A stretch of DNA of 5,018 bases from an uncultured Clostridia bacterium (GTDB lineage Bacteria > Bacillota > Clostridia > Oscillospirales > Acutalibacteraceae). Made by a program: the position numbers and the translations under genes. Location: NCBI GenBank assembly GCA_946633275.1, contig CAMPAT010000079.1:1-5018 (forward strand). The letters run 5' to 3'. This document shows positions 1 to 5,018 of this stretch, piece by piece (positions within the stretch are counted from its first letter, which is position 1; each line of letters starts with the position of its first letter). The notes under the pieces were generated by a model. The model had not been told where the DNA came from, searched no databases, and saw only the letters and a list, made by a program, of their open reading frames with translations.

Positions 1-870
1 GATAAGGTTGCCGATTATGATTGCGTACGATACGCCCTCGGCAGTAGAACCGAGCGTCCTGAACAACGCCGTAAGCAGACCGAGGATAAGACCGAAAATT
101 ACCTTGCCGCGCTGAGTAATCGGGCTTGTTGCATAGTCGGTAGCCATAAATACTGCGCCGACGAGCAGACCGCCTGACATAGCTTCGCCGAGAAGATAGT
201 TAACGGTGACGCCGTCGCCCGATATAAGTCTGATTATTGTGATAAATACTATTGTTGAGAGCACATAAGTGCACGGGATAGAAGGAGTAATAACCTTGCG
301 TGCCACAAGATAAATAAATCCGATAAGTATTGCGACTGCGGAAATCTCGCCGATACAGCCCGGGTGAGTACCGATGAAGAGGCTCATCAGGTCAACCTCT
401 GAGCCGTCCTTGAGTACGGCGAGCGGAGTCGCGCCTGATACGCCGTCGACTGCAAAGTCCGTCATCCTTCCCGTGAAGGAAATCATAAGGAAGCAGCGGC
501 CTGCGAGGGCAGGGTTCATAAAGTTCTGTCCGAGTCCGCCGAAGAGAAGCTTAACGGGGATGATAGCAAATGCGCTTCCGAGCACAGCCATCCACCAAGT
601 AGCTGTCGGAGGAAGATTGACTGCAAGGATGAGTCCCGTTACTACTGCGCTGTAATCGAAGACGGTTACATTTCTCTTAGTAGCGAGCTCAAATAATGCT
701 TCGCTTGCGACCGCGCTTACTACGCATACTGCAATAAGCATAAGTGCTTTTAATCCGAACTGCCATACGCCTACTCCAAGAGTCGGAATGAGCGCAATCG
801 CAACGTCGCGCATTACGGATTTAGTGGAAGTTTTCGCCCTGACGTGAGGGGATACTGATACGTTATACAA
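1..870 (-). CDS. rnfD: Rnf electron transport complex subunit RnfD (3'-truncated by window edge)
   Basis: RnfD is an integral membrane subunit of the Rnf complex, which passes electrons between reduced ferredoxin and NAD+ and couples this to Na+ or H+ translocation. I translated 290 codons from a TTG at 870-868. The N-terminus carries the family's SPHVR element (residues 7-11). The body is strongly hydrophobic, with probable membrane segments near 24-36, 41-58, 92-110, 174-190, 199-216, 231-245 and 256-271. The flavin-attachment motif SGAT lies at 145-148, so T148 is the expected covalent FMN site (known for RnfD/NqrB). The stretch MATDYATSPIT (242-252) is also characteristic. TTG is preferred over the ATG at 813-811 (residue 20) because that ATG would remove the conserved SPH segment, and a strong AGGAGGGG ribosome site lies 6 bases before TTG. 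The gene follows rnfC after 14 bases. Compared with family length, perhaps 20-30 C-terminal residues lie outside the window. Confidence 0.96.
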   Translation of the reverse strand, partial: MYNVSVSPHVRAKTSTKSVMRDVAIALIPTLGVGVWQFGLKALMLIAVCVVSAVASEALFELATKRNVTVFDYSAVVTGLILAVNLPPTATWWMAVLGSAFAIIPVKLLFGGLGQNFMNPALAGRCFLMISFTGRMTDFAVDGVSGATPLAVLKDGSEVDLMSLFIGTHPGCIGEISAVAILIGFIYLVARKVITPSIPCTYVLSTIVFITIIRLISGDGVTVNYLLGEAMSGGLLVGAVFMATDYATSPITQRGKVIFGLILGLLTALFRTLGSTAEGVSYAIIIGNLI

Positions 871-876
871 AATTTT

Positions 877-884
877 CCCCTCCT
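877..884 (-). promoter_or_regulatory. Ribosome binding site deciding the TTG start of rnfD
   Basis: On the minus strand AGGAGGGG directly abuts the rnfC stop codon (887-885) and is followed by a 6-base spacer and then TTG. This is the best Shine-Dalgarno sequence in the window and the main reason for accepting the non-ATG start. The closeness to the rnfC stop suggests translational coupling between the two subunits. Confidence 0.8.
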
Positions 885-2219
885 TTACTTCTTCTTAGCA
901 GCAGCTTCACGCAGCTGCGCTTTTCCGAGCTTGAACATCTGAGTGAGCGGGATTTTTGCAGGACATACGAATGAGCAGCAGCCGCATTCGATACATTCCA
1001 TACCGCCGATTTTTTCAAAACGTTCAACGTCGTTTGCTTTAATGCTCTTGCCCATCATCTGGGGTACGAGCGTCTGCGGACAAACTGCAACGCAGCGGCC
1101 GCAGTGAATGCAGGCGGTCTCGATTTTTGCCGCCTTTTCAACGTCGTCCTCGCCCATAGCGAGGATTGAAGAGGATGTCTTGATAACGGGCACGTCGAGC
1201 GTGCTCATAGCCATACCCATCATAGGACCGCCTGAGATGAATTTAACAACGCTGTCCTTTGCGCCGCCGCACTTCTCGAGCAGATAGCTGTGGCTGATAC
1301 CGAGCGGAACGTCGACGTTCTGAGGCTCGTTTACTGCGTCGCCCGTAATGGTCATAACTTTATGTATGAGCGGCATATTTCTGTAAACCGCTTCGTAAAT
1401 CGCGTAGCAGCTTGCAGTATTTACAACTACAACGCCTTTGTCGGCAGGGAGCATTTTTGAATTAATTTTTCTGCCTGTTATCGCGTAAATAAGCTGACGC
1501 TCGCCGCCCTGCGGATACTTTGTTTTGAGCTTGCAGGTGTCGATTCTGTCGTCAATACGCGCCATACGCTCCATAATGTCGAGCGCGTCTGTCTTGTTAT
1601 CCTCAATGCCGATTATTGCGTGCGCCTTCGGCAGCACCTTGAGCAGAGCCTGGATACCGCGGATAATCTCCTCGGGTCTCTCCATCATAAGACGGTAGTC
1701 AGATGTGAGATAAGGCTCGCATTCTGCGCCGTTGATGATAAGATAGTCGATATCCTCCGCGTTCTTCGGCGATACCTTGACTCCCGTCGGGAAGCCTGCT
1801 CCGCCGAGACCTACGATACCGGCGTTTTTGATGATACCTACAACTTCGTCTGCGGTCATTGCGTCAACATCGTTTTCGTATCCAAAATTTTCTGTCGTTT
1901 CGTACTCGCCGTCGTTTTCAACAACAATGCTGTCGACCCGCGCGCCGCTTACAACAAGGCGCTTTTCAATACCCTTTACCGTACCCGAAACCGATGAGTA
2001 AATCGGCACGGAAATGAATCCGCCTGCTTCTGCAATCATCTGTCCTTTAAGAACTCTGTCGCCCTTCTGGACGAGAGCCTTCGCAGGAGCGCCGATGTGC
2101 TGCGACAGGGGATATACCATCACATCCTCGGCGTCGATATTTCTTATCGGCACGTTTGCCGAGAATTCTTTTCCGCCCTTAGGATGAACGCCTCTTCTAA
2201 ATGTTTTTCTAACACCCAT
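885..2219 (-). CDS. rnfC: Rnf electron transport complex subunit RnfC
   Basis: RnfC is the peripheral, cytoplasm-facing subunit of the Rnf complex. It is thought to handle NAD(H) with a flavin and to pass electrons through two [4Fe-4S] clusters. The protein is 444 residues, the usual length in Clostridia and without the long C-terminal repeats of proteobacterial RsxC. Residues about 1-105 form the RnfC N-terminal lipoyl-like domain. The nucleotide/flavin-binding loop GLGGAGFPT is at 137-145 and the conserved INGAECEPY at 162-170. The SLBB-like region follows near 260-310. Two ferredoxin-type motifs of CxxCxxCxxxC form are at C370/373/376/380 and C409/412/415/419, so all eight cluster ligands are present. 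The ATG start has GGGAG (2232-2228) 8 bases upstream. It is the first gene of its transcription unit: a promoter lies upstream and a terminator separates it from the acetyltransferase gene, while rnfD follows 14 bases after its stop. Lys-rich end AAAKKK is typical. Confidence 0.98.
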   Translation of the reverse strand: MGVRKTFRRGVHPKGGKEFSANVPIRNIDAEDVMVYPLSQHIGAPAKALVQKGDRVLKGQMIAEAGGFISVPIYSSVSGTVKGIEKRLVVSGARVDSIVVENDGEYETTENFGYENDVDAMTADEVVGIIKNAGIVGLGGAGFPTGVKVSPKNAEDIDYLIINGAECEPYLTSDYRLMMERPEEIIRGIQALLKVLPKAHAIIGIEDNKTDALDIMERMARIDDRIDTCKLKTKYPQGGERQLIYAITGRKINSKMLPADKGVVVVNTASCYAIYEAVYRNMPLIHKVMTITGDAVNEPQNVDVPLGISHSYLLEKCGGAKDSVVKFISGGPMMGMAMSTLDVPVIKTSSSILAMGEDDVEKAAKIETACIHCGRCVAVCPQTLVPQMMGKSIKANDVERFEKIGGMECIECGCCSFVCPAKIPLTQMFKLGKAQLREAAAKKK

Positions 2220-2245
2220 TAGAGTCTCTCCCTTTTCAATAATAG

Positions 2246-2263
2246 TTTTAAATTATTCAACAA
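2246..2263 (-). promoter_or_regulatory. Possible Rex operator at the predicted rnf transcription start
   Basis: Read on the minus strand, TTGTTGA-ATAA-TTTAAAA matches the Rex consensus TTGTTAA-N4-TTAACAA at 11 of 14 defined positions. It covers the predicted transcription start, a typical place for a repressor. Rex senses the NADH/NAD+ ratio, which would suit a gene for an NAD-linked complex. The region is AT-rich, so a chance match is possible; no rex gene is visible here. Confidence 0.3.
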
Positions 2264-2269
2264 TTAATT

Positions 2270-2298
2270 ATTATAGCATAATATTGCACCTTAGGCAA
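2270..2298 (-). promoter_or_regulatory. Extended -10 promoter of the rnf operon
   Basis: On the minus strand there is a -35-like TTGCCT (2298-2293, 4 of 6 consensus bases), a 17-base spacer, and a perfect TATAAT (2275-2270) preceded by the TGn extension (TGC, 2278-2276). A sigma-A-type start is predicted near 2263, giving a leader of about 43 bases before rnfC. That leader is AT-rich and too short for a riboswitch. Its only structure is a weak 6-bp AAUAAU/AUUAUU pairing. Confidence 0.8.
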
Positions 2299-2316
2299 GT
2301 GATACTATTTTAACAA
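2299..2316 (-). promoter_or_regulatory. Possible second Rex-like site upstream of the rnf -35
   Basis: On the minus strand TTGTTAA is an exact Rex half-site, followed by AATA and GTATCAC, which matches the second half at only 4 of 7 bases (11 of 14 overall). It abuts the -35 box. Its centre is 53 bp from the centre of the other Rex-like site, close to five helical turns. This is a pattern match only. Confidence 0.25.
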
Positions 2317-2335
2317 AGTCTGACATATGAGAATC

Positions 2336-2371
2336 AAAACAGCTTTCATAATTCCTTATGAAAGCTGCTTT
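2336..2371 (-). terminator. Intrinsic terminator of the PAP2-DUF1858-GNAT operon
   Basis: A perfect 12-bp inverted repeat (arms 2340-2351 and 2356-2367, CAGCTTTCATAA with TTATGAAAGCTG) encloses a 4-base loop. In minus-strand RNA the loop is GGAA, and the stem can extend by a G-U and three A-U pairs to 16 bp, with UUUU at its 3' side. It starts 2 bases after the acetyltransferase stop codon (2376-2374). The T-run is short (TTTTGATT) and partly used in the extended stem, so efficiency is uncertain. It insulates the downstream rnf promoter, and the near-symmetric ends could allow some function on the plus strand. Confidence 0.8.
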
Positions 2372-2373
2372 AA

Positions 2374-2796
2374 CTAAATTAACTTTTTTTCCATTGCGAT
2401 GTGAGGACAGTACTGGTCGTAGTATTCTTCGCCGTAGGGCGTGTAGCCTATCGCCTTGTAAAATCCGCTTGCGCGCACCTGCGCGGAGAGCGTTACTCTG
2501 TCTGCGCCGTCTTTCTTAAGCTCATTTTCGGCAAAGAGCATTATCTCTTCGCCGAGACGGCACCCTCTGTATTCCTTGAGTATTGCGACCCTGCCGATGT
2601 GGTAAGCGTTCTCGCTTTCGTCGAAGAAGGCTCTCGCACAGCCGACGGGCTTGTTGCCGTCGAACATTACGAAATGCGTTGCCGTTTTGTCCGTTTCGTC
2701 GAATTCGTCAACGAATTTCTGCTCGTCAACGAAGACTGTCCGGCGGATGAACATCGCTTCCTCCGGACAGCCGTTTTTATATACCTTGATTACCAT
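2374..2796 (-). CDS. GNAT family N-acetyltransferase (YjcF/ElaA-like)
   Basis: This is a single-domain GNAT acetyltransferase of 140 residues, a usual length for the fold. It is expected to move an acetyl group from acetyl-CoA to an amine; the substrate cannot be read from the sequence. The region RRTVFVDEQ (18-26) followed by an acidic stretch and TATHFV (38-43) resembles the YjcF/ElaA branch. Acetyl-CoA motif A spans about 69-85 (GRVAILKEYRGCRLG), with R77 and G82 in the R-x-x-G-x-G loop, but the middle glycine is R80. Motif B includes SGFYKAIGY (110-118), and PHIAMEKKL near the end is typical. It starts 20 bases inside the end of the DUF1858 gene; the ribosome site is weak (AGAG, spacer 7), so translational coupling is likely. 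The gene ends the operon, just before a terminator. Cysteines are at 10, 52, 79 and 130. Fold assignment is secure, function is not. Confidence 0.92.
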   Translation of the reverse strand: MVIKVYKNGCPEEAMFIRRTVFVDEQKFVDEFDETDKTATHFVMFDGNKPVGCARAFFDESENAYHIGRVAILKEYRGCRLGEEIMLFAENELKKDGADRVTLSAQVRASGFYKAIGYTPYGEEYYDQYCPHIAMEKKLI

Positions 2797-3103
2797 TATT
2801 TTTCTCTTTTTCGTTAATAAAATCGTTCAGCTTCAATAGCGCTTCGTCAAGCGTTATGTTATGTACCGTGCAAGCCTGCTCGAGCGTTTCGCTCACGGCA
2901 GACGGACAGCCGCTGCAATGCAGCCCGAGCCTTTCCAGCTCTGCGGAGACGTCCTCGTCGTAGCTGAGAATATCGTGTATTGTTGTATCGGGAGTTACAG
3001 GCATCGTATCGTTTTTTCCTTTTTCTGATCTCGCTCCCATCCAGTACGCAATCAGCGCAATAGCAACGATTATCAGAAAGAGCACTAAGTATTTAGTCAT
3101 CAT
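2777..3103 (-). CDS. Membrane-anchored DUF1858 (hybrid-cluster-associated redox disulfide) protein
   Basis: This protein of 108 residues has a single N-terminal membrane segment (about 5-22) and a DUF1858/TIGR03980-type domain (about 41-96). The domain pattern is clear: a start such as TIHDIL, then D-V-SAELERLGLHCSGCPSA, then ETLEQAC and a leucine-rich helix. C63 and C66 form the CxxC motif and C78 is the third conserved cysteine. Family members occur near hybrid cluster proteins and are presumed to be redox-active; no reaction is established. More positive charge follows the membrane segment (R25, K28, K30) than precedes it (K4), so an N-out, C-in orientation with a cytoplasmic domain is likely (inference). 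The first ATG overlaps the PAP2 gene by 11 bases. AGAGAGG (3113-3107) sits only 3 bases from it but 6 from the second ATG (3100-3098), so M2 may be the true start. The C-terminal end overlaps the GNAT start. Confidence 0.88.
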   Translation of the reverse strand: MMTKYLVLFLIIVAIALIAYWMGARSEKGKNDTMPVTPDTTIHDILSYDEDVSAELERLGLHCSGCPSAVSETLEQACTVHNITLDEALLKLNDFINEKEKNNGNQGI

Positions 3104-4223
3104 TAACCTCTCTTATCTGCCTTTGCTTATCCCGTTCTCTTCGTCTGTAAATCCTTCTGAGTTTTTTCTGAGAATAACGCTCAATGCCGTTTAGTATGAA
3201 CATAATTACAAGAAGCAAGGTGAACATTATTATTGCCGCGGCGGCAATATCCGTCATATAGTGAGCGCCTCTTATCAGCCTCGTTATTCCGAGCGTTATG
3301 AGGTACGCAAAGCTGAATAAAAATGAAGGGAGAAAGAGCTTTTCCGCCTTTTTTGTTTTGCTCGACAGCATAGGCAGGAGCATAATGAGGGCGCCTGCTG
3401 CAGTATGTCCTGACGGGAAGGAGTTTGACTCGCTGTAAACGCCGTAGTCGTTTCCGACCTTGTACCACGGAGTATATGCGTAAAAGTCGGTGCTCTGCAC
3501 CCATTCCTTAGGCATATCCGCCTCTCCTCTGTATGACATGCCGTACTCGTTAATCAGCGCGTGCGAGTACGCCACCATCTCTCTGAATCTTACGCGGTGA
3601 AAATGGTCTTTAATCACGAGAATTATCTCCATTCCCTCGTACATTATCAGTCCTGTAACCGCCATAAATTCGAGCGCTTTGAGCTTCTCCTTATCAACCC
3701 TGCGAAGGAGCAGTAAAGCTACCGTAACTCCTGCAATCCGTAGTATTGTCCACAGTAAAACTGCAAAGAATTTGGGCGAGCCGTGCTCTGTCATAACGTC
3801 CTGGAGGTTTCCGCCTGCAGTCGGCAGCATCAGCGCGTTTAAAAGCTCGTCGCTTCCGATAAACGCTTCGTAAATGAAGCCTGCATATATAATATGATGT
3901 ATAATAAATGCCGCTTTTTTAAAAAGCTGTATTTCCCGCAGTTTATTTATGAACGGCAGGAACGACTGCGCGATGTCGAGCGCGTCGTCAACCTTGTGAT
4001 ATGATACTATCAGTACGCAAAACGCAAACAGCTTCAGCGCGCTGTACGGAAGCATTCCGTAGTTCTCGAAAAACAGCGCAAACGAGCTTTGATAATTGAA
4101 GAGCGCCTTGTCGATTTCAAGGTCTCTGTACGTTCCGACTGCCATCATAATTCCAAAGGTCAGGAAAAACAGAACATACATCAGCACTTTTTGTCTTGTG
4201 AGAGTTTTATTTTTCTTTTCCAC
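3093..4223 (-). CDS. Multi-pass PAP2-family phosphatase
   Basis: This is a membrane phosphatase of the PAP2 (phosphatidic acid phosphatase type 2) superfamily, expected to dephosphorylate a lipid phosphate or pyrophosphate at the outer membrane face. Numbering from the GTG at 4223 (376 residues), motif 1 is K205-DHFHRV-R212-F, close to KX6RP but with Phe for Pro. Motif 2 is PSGH at 270-273. Motif 3 is R315-X5-H321-X3-D325 with Thr in place of the usual Ser before Arg. All catalytic residues (K, R, H, R, H, D) are present. Other probable membrane segments lie near 12-30, 58-75, 105-123, 153-173, 186-204, 275-286, 297-314 and 322-344. The roughly 200 residues before motif 1 make it longer than the minimal family. 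The tail (from about 349) is rich in Arg/Lys and probably cytoplasmic. An upstream TTG (4268-4266) and ATG (4241-4239) are in frame, but they fall inside the -35 and -10 boxes; GTG has GGTGAT before it. The substrate is unknown. Confidence 0.9.
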   Translation of the reverse strand: MEKKNKTLTRQKVLMYVLFFLTFGIMMAVGTYRDLEIDKALFNYQSSFALFFENYGMLPYSALKLFAFCVLIVSYHKVDDALDIAQSFLPFINKLREIQLFKKAAFIIHHIIYAGFIYEAFIGSDELLNALMLPTAGGNLQDVMTEHGSPKFFAVLLWTILRIAGVTVALLLLRRVDKEKLKALEFMAVTGLIMYEGMEIILVIKDHFHRVRFREMVAYSHALINEYGMSYRGEADMPKEWVQSTDFYAYTPWYKVGNDYGVYSESNSFPSGHTAAGALIMLLPMLSSKTKKAEKLFLPSFLFSFAYLITLGITRLIRGAHYMTDIAAAAIIMFTLLLVIMFILNGIERYSQKKLRRIYRRRERDKQRQIREVNDD

Positions 4224-4226
4224 ATT

Positions 4227-4232
4227 ATCACC
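4227..4232 (-). promoter_or_regulatory. Ribosome binding site supporting the GTG start of the PAP2 gene
   Basis: GGTGAT on the minus strand is complementary to the anti-Shine-Dalgarno region (the downstream half of AAGGAGGTGAT), and its alignment gives normal spacing to GTG at 4223-4221. The predicted transcript starts near 4233-4235, so this site would be at the very 5' end of a leader of only 10-12 bases. Confidence 0.55.
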
Positions 4233-4239
4233 GCTAAGC

Positions 4240-4268
4240 ATTATACCACTATTTATATTACAAATCAA
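4240..4268 (-). promoter_or_regulatory. Promoter of the PAP2-DUF1858-GNAT operon
   Basis: On the minus strand TTGATT (4268-4263, 4 of 6) is followed by a 17-base spacer and a perfect TATAAT (4245-4240), with a TGn extension (TGG, 4248-4246). This places the transcription start near 4233-4235, which rules out the two more distal in-frame starts of the PAP2 gene for this transcript. Confidence 0.75.
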
Positions 4269-4297
4269 TTGCGCTGTTTGTTTTTTTATGTTATAAT
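4269..4297 (+). promoter_or_regulatory. Promoter of the methyltransferase gene
   Basis: On the plus strand TATAAT (4292-4297) is preceded by the TGn extension (TGT, 4289-4291). A poor -35-like TTGCGC (4269-4274, 3 of 6) lies 17 bases upstream, directly next to the -35 of the divergent promoter. The spacer is T-rich (a run of seven T at 4281-4287). A start near 4304 gives a leader of about 24 bases. The extended -10 probably carries most of the strength. Confidence 0.7.
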
Positions 4298-4327
4298 GCT
4301 TCTGAAATAAATTTCGGGAGAAAAAAT

Positions 4328-5018
4328 ATGATTGCTTACGAACAGGTTGAAGAGTATATGAAGGAAGTCGGTCTTAAGTATATCAAGAACGCGAATGACT
4401 TTATCGCCGGGCTTGCATATAAGACCGATAAGCAGTATGCCCAGGATATGGCGTATGAGCTTAATTCGCGCGGCGAGGGCGCGCCTGTTGACAACTCACA
4501 TTTTTATGAGCTTAAGAACAGGTCGCTTGACGGCTCAATTTACGTGTCGGCTGCGTTTGACGGCGGCGTGTTCAGGCATATCGGAAATCTGGTTATTGAT
4601 AATTCGGAGCTTTTCGGCAGCGCTGTTCTTGACCTCTGCTGCGACTGCGGTATTGTTACCTGCTTTATGGCAAAGCAGTTTCCGGACAAGCAGTTCGTAG
4701 GAATTGATATTAATGAGAGCGCGATTAATAACGCTAAGGAACTTGCAGAAAGACTCGGCGTTACTAATGCTGAGTTCGTGTGCAGCGATGTGTTTGAACT
4801 CGACCTCGGCAGAAAATTTGACTGCGTTACTTCGTTCCGCTCGCTTCTTGACGCTTGCGAGCTTAAAACGCAAGGGCTTAATTTTGTGGGTTACAGAGAC
4901 GACAGGGAGGATACGTATAAAGACGCATTTCTCGATTTTGCCTCAGCGGCAGTTAAGCACCTCAGCGACGACGGCACGCTCATCAGCGTGGAGCGTTATA
5001 CCGCGGAGTACGGCTGGC
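4328..5018 (+). CDS. Class I SAM-dependent methyltransferase (3'-truncated by window edge)
   Basis: This open frame has 230 codons from ATG and continues past the window. The start is supported by GGGAG (4316-4320) with a 7-base spacer and by the promoter upstream. Residues about 98-220 form a Rossmann-fold methyltransferase domain. Motif I (SAM loop) is VLDLCCDCG at 100-108, aligned with the usual VLDLGCGTG. The second strand is FVGIDIN (123-129), with D127 the expected ribose-binding acidic residue. FVCSDVFE (150-157) holds D154 at the expected adenine-contact position, and FDCVTSFRSLLD (164-175) is strand 4. The first 97 residues are an N-terminal extension, partly helical and without a recognised motif. 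The substrate (RNA, protein or small molecule) cannot be told. Two motif I glycines are replaced (C104, D106), and the region is cysteine-rich (C104, C105, C107, C112). The gene is divergent from the PAP2 operon. Fold assignment is good and specificity unknown. Confidence 0.85.
   Translation, partial: MIAYEQVEEYMKEVGLKYIKNANDFIAGLAYKTDKQYAQDMAYELNSRGEGAPVDNSHFYELKNRSLDGSIYVSAAFDGGVFRHIGNLVIDNSELFGSAVLDLCCDCGIVTCFMAKQFPDKQFVGIDINESAINNAKELAERLGVTNAEFVCSDVFELDLGRKFDCVTSFRSLLDACELKTQGLNFVGYRDDREDTYKDAFLDFASAAVKHLSDDGTLISVERYTAEYGW

Larger units (their letters stand above)
4236..4301. repeat. Inverted repeat organising the divergent promoters
   Basis: AAGCATTATA (4236-4245) and TATAATGCTT (4292-4301) form a perfect 10-bp inverted repeat containing both -10 boxes plus GCTT. 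The palindrome CAATTG (4266-4271) sits exactly on the same symmetry axis at 4268.5, where the two -35 boxes meet. The TG of each extended -10 is also symmetric. The rest of the spacers is not symmetric. Confidence 0.85.

Noticed and set aside
374..655. Plus-strand open frame of 93 codons
   Set aside because: It lies antisense to the well-conserved rnfD frame, has low-complexity Ser/Pro/Thr composition and no recognisable domain.
1620..2001. Two overlapping plus-strand open frames
   Set aside because: Both are antisense to rnfC, which carries conserved motifs across this stretch. They are shadows.
2220..2263. Possible riboswitch or leader structure ahead of rnfC
   Set aside because: The predicted leader is about 43 bases, AT-rich, with only a weak 6-bp AAUAAU/AUUAUU pairing.
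2401..2839. Plus-strand open frames opposite the GNAT gene
   Set aside because: The minus-strand GNAT frame has clear family motifs. The plus frames resemble nothing and lack a convincing promoter or ribosome site.
3181..3504. Second minus-strand frame inside the PAP2 gene
   Set aside because: It is out of frame with the PAP2 motifs PSGH and R-X5-H-X3-D encoded here, and has an Arg/His-rich shadow composition.
4276..4287. T-rich run that could be a plus-strand terminator tail
   Set aside because: No GC-rich stem precedes it. It lies in the spacer of the methyltransferase promoter.
4535..4873. Minus-strand open frame of 112 codons opposite the methyltransferase
   Set aside because: The plus-strand frame shows the Rossmann methyltransferase pattern and has promoter and ribosome site. 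The minus frame has neither.
1..5018. CRISPR arrays, insertion sequences, tRNA or rRNA genes, phage or toxin-antitoxin genes
   Set aside because: No spaced direct repeats, transposase frames, terminal repeats or RNA gene signatures were seen on either strand.

Overview
The window looks like chromosomal DNA from an anaerobic Firmicute, most likely a gut-type member of Clostridia. The evidence is an ion-pumping Rnf complex locus whose visible order is rnfC then rnfD (the clostridial order), a short RnfC of 444 residues, Bacillus/Clostridium-style Shine-Dalgarno sequences, a DUF1858 redox-disulfide protein of a kind typical of anaerobes, and moderate base composition with AT-rich promoters. No mobile element, CRISPR array, rRNA or tRNA is visible.

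Layout, left to right. Positions 1-870 (minus) hold rnfD, complete at its N-terminus but cut by the window edge. It starts with TTG. Positions 885-2219 (minus) hold complete rnfC, the first gene of the rnf operon. Positions 2220-2373 are intergenic and hold an extended -10 promoter for rnf, two Rex-like inverted repeats bracketing it, and a strong hairpin terminator closing the operon upstream. Positions 2374-4223 (minus) hold three overlapping genes read right to left: a large multi-pass PAP2-family phosphatase, a membrane-anchored DUF1858 protein with a CxxC motif, and a small GNAT acetyltransferase. Positions 4224-4327 are a compact divergent promoter region with an unusually exact two-fold symmetry. 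Positions 4328-5018 (plus) hold the first 230 codons of a class I SAM-dependent methyltransferase with an atypical motif I; it runs off the right edge.

Functionally, RnfC and RnfD belong to the membrane complex that couples ferredoxin:NAD+ electron transfer to ion translocation, and are a well-known system. The PAP2-DUF1858-GNAT cluster is transcriptionally separate (own promoter, own terminator) and tightly coupled by overlaps. Its joint purpose is unknown; a link to envelope lipid or undecaprenyl-phosphate metabolism is only an inference from the PAP2 member. I do not see a clear new multi-gene system. The parts most worth a second look are the symmetric divergent promoter, the membrane-tethered DUF1858 protein in an overlapping operon, the Rex-like sites at rnf, and the degenerate SAM-binding loop of the methyltransferase.
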